Shown: positions 5,886 through 8,625 of the stretch, piece by piece | Layout of the letters: each line of letters opens with the position of its first letter | How positions within the stretch are numbered: the first letter of the stretch is position 1 | Assembly: GCA_021162485.1 (NCBI GenBank) | Contig: JAGGYP010000101.1 | Location: 1-8,625 of the forward strand | Direction: 5' to 3' | DNA from: Thermoplasmata archaeon | GTDB taxonomy: Archaea; Thermoplasmatota; E2; DHVEG-1; B8-G13 | DNA length: 8,625 nt | Made by a program: the position numbers and the translations under genes | Notes under the pieces: model-generated | Told to the model about the DNA's origin: nothing | Databases searched by the model: none | What the model saw: only the letters and a program-made list of their open reading frames with translations

Positions 5886-6809
5886 TTATCTTATCCGTAG
5901 CATTCCCTCCTGAACTATTATTGCCTTACCTCCAACATAAACATCTTCTATAATATCATTTTTCTTTGATATTTCGACAAAAACTCTCCCAGGTCTTGCT
6001 ATCGCATCTCCTTGCTCGCATATAAAAGAATTCTTTTTTACTAAATCATTTTTAACCAGATGGGAGCAAAGAGCGCCATTTGCAGTACCAGTAACTGGGT
6101 CTTCATTTACACCATAAACTGGTGCAAAGTTACGTGCATGCAATGTTGAGTTTTTCTCCATAGTTTCTAAGGAAAATGCATGGATGCTTCCTACGTTTAT
6201 TCTTTTACATAATTTTTTTACTAATTCAAAATTGGGTTTTAAATTCAACAGGGTTTCTAGTCTCTCTATGTAAACTGGTAGAGAGAACAAACCCGTGGAA
6301 ACAGCTTCTAATGGAAAAGCCTCATTAAGCTCGGTTTCGTTGACACCTAATGCTTCGGAGAGGGTTGCTATATCTATTTTAACTTGTCTAAACATAGGCT
6401 GCCTTTGTTTCATCATAACCCTTTCTATTTTGCCGCCCCTGTAGTAGATTTTTACTGGTAAAATGCCAGCGTTGGTTTCTTGTACAACTGTTGTTACTCT
6501 ACTTTCCTTTTCGATATAATCTTTTTTTGCTAATGTGAAAAAAGACGCTATAGTTGCATGACCACATAGATCAACCTCTACAGAAGGGCTGAAGAATCTA
6601 ACTTTGAAATAGTTTTTCCTGTTTGATTTAGTGATAAAAGCTGTTTCAGAACAAGCTAATTCTTTTGCTATGTTTTGCATCTCCCTGCTAGAAAGACCAA
6701 TAGTGTCTAAAACAACTCCTGCAGGGTTTCCTGAAAATGGTTTGTCAGTAAAGGCGTTTACTCTATAACATTCTAGCCAAATTTCTTTATATTTTGAAAT
6801 TCCATTCAT
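5886..6809 (-). CDS. PhzF-family isomerase/epimerase-like protein, 307 aa
   Basis: PhzF-fold proteins resemble diaminopimelate epimerase. The phenazine enzyme PhzF isomerises dihydro-hydroxyanthranilate, but most relatives have unknown substrates. Seen: the opening YRVNAFTDKPFSGNPAGVV (15-33), the catalytic-type glutamate E55 in SETAF, D80 and the GHAT motif (83-86), and DPVTGTANGAL (237-247). At 307 residues it is full length with both domains, and it is cytosolic. ATG 6809 is preferred over the in-frame TTG at 6830, because GAGAGGT (6819-6825 on the minus strand) lies nine bases upstream of it and the family rarely has a longer N-terminus. With this start it overlaps the end of lplA by 23 bases, which implies translational coupling. 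No phenazine genes are nearby, so a small-molecule isomerase in the same pathway as its neighbours is plausible but not shown. Confidence 0.9.
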   Translation of the reverse strand: MNGISKYKEIWLECYRVNAFTDKPFSGNPAGVVLDTIGLSSREMQNIAKELACSETAFITKSNRKNYFKVRFFSPSVEVDLCGHATIASFFTLAKKDYIEKESRVTTVVQETNAGILPVKIYYRGGKIERVMMKQRQPMFRQVKIDIATLSEALGVNETELNEAFPLEAVSTGLFSLPVYIERLETLLNLKPNFELVKKLCKRINVGSIHAFSLETMEKNSTLHARNFAPVYGVNEDPVTGTANGALCSHLVKNDLVKKNSFICEQGDAIARPGRVFVEISKKNDIIEDVYVGGKAIIVQEGMLRIR

Positions 6810-7506
6810 CTCTACTATACCTCTCTTCAACCAGTTTTTTTATCAGTTTTTTTTCATACTCTGTAAAGTTGCTTTTTTTTAGTTTTACATTAAAAGTTTT
6901 TTCAAACTCTTCCACTAAGGCTTTTTTTATTTGAAATATATAAGGTATTTTACCTTTGTTTTCTATTTCTAAAGTGGAAACTGGTTTTTGCTTTTTTAGA
7001 ACTTCTCTCATCATATTCAGGTTAGTTGAAACCAATATTGTACCATGTATCAAAACAAAATCTCCTTTTTTAACCTGTGCTGAGCCTGAGATTTTCTTTC
7101 CATTTACTAGGATATCATTTGGTGCCTTATACTCTGCATCAATTTCAAACTTGGCTAGTGCGTTTATTATGGATGAACAAACCTTACTGAATATCTTCAA
7201 AGGATCATAAGATTTTGTTTCTGGAGAGAATGTTATACTATATATTAGGCAACCCTCATCTGTAAATATTGTTCCTCCTCCACTTTTTCTCCTAACTATT
7301 TCAACTCCATATTTTTCACATTTATCGAGATTGATGTCATTTTCTATTCTTTTTGTCCTACCAACAGAAACACCTGGTGGTTTTCTTCTGTAAAAATGCA
7401 CTGTAGGTGGAACCATGTTTTTTCTAAAGGCTTCTAATATTGCTTCATCTGCAGCTGTAACATAGTATGGATGAGCAAGATCTGTGTCTATAAACCTCCA
7501 AATCAT
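6787..7506 (-). CDS. lplA: Lipoate-protein ligase A, catalytic domain protein, 239 aa
   Basis: LplA activates lipoate or octanoate with ATP and attaches it to a lysine on 2-oxoacid dehydrogenase E2 or glycine cleavage H protein. Seen: the lipoyl-AMP loop RRKSGGGT (72-79) followed by TDEG, the catalytic lysine region NDILVNGKKISGSAQ (130-144, with K138 the likely catalytic residue), HGTILV (154-159), and the C-terminal ERYSRDEWNF (228-237) typical of the family. It is shorter than E. coli LplA and lacks its separate C-terminal domain. In Thermoplasma that domain is a separate protein, LplB, which is not in this window. ATG 7506 is chosen over the in-frame TTG at 7524 because relatives begin with W-R-x-I and a TATA-like box sits about 30 bases upstream. 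It is the first gene of the minus-strand run and is divergent from the nitroreductase gene. Confidence 0.92.
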   Translation of the reverse strand: MIWRFIDTDLAHPYYVTAADEAILEAFRKNMVPPTVHFYRRKPPGVSVGRTKRIENDINLDKCEKYGVEIVRRKSGGGTIFTDEGCLIYSITFSPETKSYDPLKIFSKVCSSIINALAKFEIDAEYKAPNDILVNGKKISGSAQVKKGDFVLIHGTILVSTNLNMMREVLKKQKPVSTLEIENKGKIPYIFQIKKALVEEFEKTFNVKLKKSNFTEYEKKLIKKLVEERYSRDEWNFKI

Positions 7507-7530
7507 GGGAATCCCAATATTCAAATAAAA

Positions 7531-7540
7531 GAATATAGAT
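7531..7540 (-). promoter_or_regulatory. TATA-like box for the lplA-led operon
   Basis: Read on the minus strand, ATCTATATTC lies 25 to 34 bases before the lplA ATG, the position expected for a leaderless or short-leader archaeal promoter. The 60-base gap (7507-7566) is shared with the divergent nitroreductase gene, whose own TATA-like sequence must lie in the same A/T-rich stretch. Confidence 0.4.
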
Positions 7541-7555
7541 TAAATGTTTCTAATT

Positions 7556-7562
7556 GGTGAGG
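7556..7562 (+). promoter_or_regulatory. Shine-Dalgarno site for the nitroreductase gene
   Basis: GGTGAGG ends four bases before the ATG at 7567. GGTGA is the core complement of the archaeal 16S rRNA 3' end, so this supports the chosen start and shows that this gene has a leader, unlike lplA opposite it. Confidence 0.6.
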
Positions 7563-7566
7563 ACAA

Positions 7567-8085
7567 ATGGAACTTAAAGATGCTATAATGAGAAGATGCA
7601 GTGTTAGATCTTTCAAAGAAACAGATTTTTCCCTGGAGATTATAACAGAAATATTAGAATATGCAAATATGGCTCCATCTGCTGGAAATCTTCAAGCAAG
7701 AGATTTTGTGGTCATAACAGATGATGATATAAAATATGAACTAGCATCTGCTGCTCTCGGGCAAATGTTTATTGTAGAGGCTCCTGTTGTCATTGTAGTA
7801 TGTGCAAATCTAAAACGTATAGCTCCATATGGGAAGAGAGGAGAGGAATTATACTGTATCCAAGACAGCGCTGCAGCCATAGAACATATATTACTGATGG
7901 CTACGGATTTCGGACTGGGATCTTGCTGGGTTGGCGCCTTTAACGAGAACAAAGTCTCAGAAATTCTAAACTTGCCATCTTACATAAAACCAGTAGCTAT
8001 AATCCCAATTGGCTATAGCGATGAAAAAAACTCAGGAACTTCTAGAATGAATATTAAAGAGCTAATCCATTATAATAAATGGTAA
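7567..8085 (+). CDS. Nitroreductase-family FMN flavoprotein, 172 aa
   Basis: A small member of the FMN-dependent nitroreductase superfamily, which transfers hydride from NAD(P)H to nitro, quinone, enone or other acceptors. Seen: the N-terminal RRCSVRSF (9-16) matching the R-R-S-x-R-x-F phosphate-binding signature, APSAGNLQ (36-43) in the FMN pocket, a helix-rich middle with QDSAAAIEHILLMA (99-112), and GLGSCWVGAF (116-125) near the flavin ring. At 172 residues it is full length for the short archaeal type; members usually work as domain-swapped dimers. It is cytosolic. The true substrate cannot be read from the sequence. It has a GGTGAGG ribosome-binding site, is divergent from lplA, and its TAA stop overlaps the ATG of the following archaemetzincin (TAATG), so the two are one transcription unit. 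Confidence 0.92.
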   Translation: MELKDAIMRRCSVRSFKETDFSLEIITEILEYANMAPSAGNLQARDFVVITDDDIKYELASAALGQMFIVEAPVVIVVCANLKRIAPYGKRGEELYCIQDSAAAIEHILLMATDFGLGSCWVGAFNENKVSEILNLPSYIKPVAIIPIGYSDEKNSGTSRMNIKELIHYNKW

Positions 8086-8570
8086 TGAGGTTAAAAATAT
8101 ACAGATCAAAAGTTGATTTAGCTACTATAGATGTTATAAACTATTTTTTACGAGAAGAATATGGAAACATATTAGAAATAGACATACAAAAAAATGAGAC
8201 AGTATTACCAGAGAATGCCTTTAATTGTTCGAGGAAGCAGTACAATGCATCTATTATTCAACAATCTCTTATTAGCAGAAAGGATAAAAACTTGGCTCTT
8301 TGAGTTATAAGAGACGATATTTACTGGAAAAATATGAATTTTATATTCGGTTGCGCTGTACCCTGGTGTTGTGCGATTCTATCGATTTCTAGGTTGTATA
8401 ACCAGGAGTTAATTGGGAAAGAGGCAATACATGAGATTGGCCATATTTTAGGTTTAAATCATTGCAAAAACCAATGTGTGATGCGCTTTTCCAACTCTGT
8501 AGAAGAAGCTTTACTTAAACCTATGCATCTTTGTGAAAGATGTAAAAAGATGCTCCCTAAAAATTTATAG
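8085..8570 (+). pseudogene. Archaemetzincin gene interrupted by an in-frame TGA
   Basis: Archaemetzincins are Zn peptidases with motif HEXXHXXGX3CX4CXMX17CXXC. The C-terminal part here has HEIGHILGLNHC, then KNQCVM, FSNS and a final CERC, so all four cysteines, the three histidines, the glutamate and the Met-turn are present. The N-terminal part has the family's (N-x-x-R-x-QYN) segment as NCSRKQYNA. Both parts are in the same frame and are separated only by TGA at 8301-8303 (codon 73). It sits inside the stretch that in relatives reads L-G-V-T-x-x-D-x-Y; the TGA takes the glycine position, one base from GGA. The motif spacings are also one residue short in two places (C-x3-C and M-x16-C), and the loop before HEIGH is short. 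A pseudogene with a recent nonsense change is most likely; sequencing error or readthrough is possible. The start is ATG 8085, overlapping the nitroreductase stop (ATG 8079 is an in-frame alternative). Confidence 0.82.
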
Positions 8571-8615
8571 TTTTATCATAAAAAATATAGATTGTTCGAT
8601 TTTTGTTCTATAATA

Positions 8616-8625
8616 TTTATAAATA
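8616..8625 (+). promoter_or_regulatory. TATA-like box at the right edge
   Basis: TTTATAAATA closely matches an archaeal TATA box and ends exactly at the window edge, after a T-rich stretch (8599-8604) that could end the preceding transcript. A plus-strand gene may begin about 20 to 40 bases beyond the window. The 55 bases after the archaemetzincin hold nothing else that can be named. Confidence 0.35.

Noticed and set aside
6810..6830. TTG start at 6830 for the PhzF-family protein
   Set aside because: The extra seven residues do not match the family, and the GAGAGGT site lies downstream of that TTG at the right spacing for ATG 6809.
6956..7210. Plus-strand open frame inside lplA
   Set aside because: It is antisense to the LplA catalytic region and has no start signal or family features.
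7507..7524. TTG start at 7524 for lplA
   Set aside because: The extra six residues are not typical of LplA, and ATG 7506 has the better promoter spacing and family match.
7692..7952. Minus-strand open frame inside the nitroreductase gene
   Set aside because: It is antisense to FMN-binding motifs of a clear gene; this is a coding shadow.
8301..8303. TGA in the archaemetzincin as a selenocysteine or reassigned glycine codon
   Set aside because: Relatives have glycine, not cysteine, at this place, and no SECIS-like hairpin is seen in the 55 bases downstream. The homocitrate synthase-like gene ends in TGA within an ATGA overlap, so TGA acts as a stop here.
8334..8570. The C-terminal archaemetzincin part as a separate gene starting at ATG 8334
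   Set aside because: It lacks the N-terminal half of the catalytic domain, has no convincing ribosome-binding site, and is in the same frame as the upstream half, so one broken gene explains it better.
8571..8583. TTTTATCATAAAA inverted repeat as a terminator hairpin
   Set aside because: Six A/T-only pairs around a single base cannot form a stable hairpin; it is ordinary A/T-rich sequence.

Overview
This is an AT-rich, densely packed window that reads as archaeal and most likely euryarchaeal. The clearest markers are sn-glycerol-1-phosphate dehydrogenase (EgsA, which sets archaeal lipid stereochemistry), a DUF63 membrane protein, a UPF0179 protein and an archaemetzincin. Gene starts also look archaeal: short or absent leaders with TATA-like boxes about 30 bases upstream, some GGAGG/GGTGA ribosome-binding sites, and several TTG starts. 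The exact lineage cannot be fixed from the sequence. Nothing specific to methanogenesis, no RNA gene, mobile element or CRISPR array was seen.

Layout. (1) 1-1060, plus strand: a 75-residue PC4-like protein, a hairpin terminator, then an unrecognised lipoprotein. (2) 1065-2548, minus strand: egsA followed two bases later by a UPF0179 protein with eight cysteines in two matching halves. (3) 2620-3834, plus strand: a DUF63 multi-pass membrane protein, divergent from egsA across a 71-base gap centred on one palindromic TATA-like box. (4) 3821-7506, minus strand, a compact four-gene run in transcription order: lipoate-protein ligase (LplA), PhzF-family protein, homocitrate synthase/AksA-like 2-oxoacid chain-elongating enzyme, and a radical SAM protein resembling the biotin-synthase-like proteins that include archaeal lipoyl synthase subunits. 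(5) 7567-8570, plus strand: a nitroreductase-family flavoprotein and, overlapping its stop by one base, an archaemetzincin gene broken by an in-frame TGA.

How they may work together. The minus-strand run is the most interesting part. It pairs a lipoate/octanoate ligase with a candidate sulfur-inserting radical SAM enzyme and a keto-acid chain-elongation enzyme. Archaea mostly lack bacterial-type fatty acid synthesis, so where the C8 chain of lipoate comes from is a real question. A locus joining chain elongation, sulfur insertion and protein attachment would be a candidate answer. This is inference from gene order and family resemblance; ordinary homocitrate synthesis next to unrelated genes is the main alternative.

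The archaemetzincin is the clearest single anomaly: one TGA replaces a codon where the family usually has glycine, and the frame continues through an intact zinc motif on the other side.
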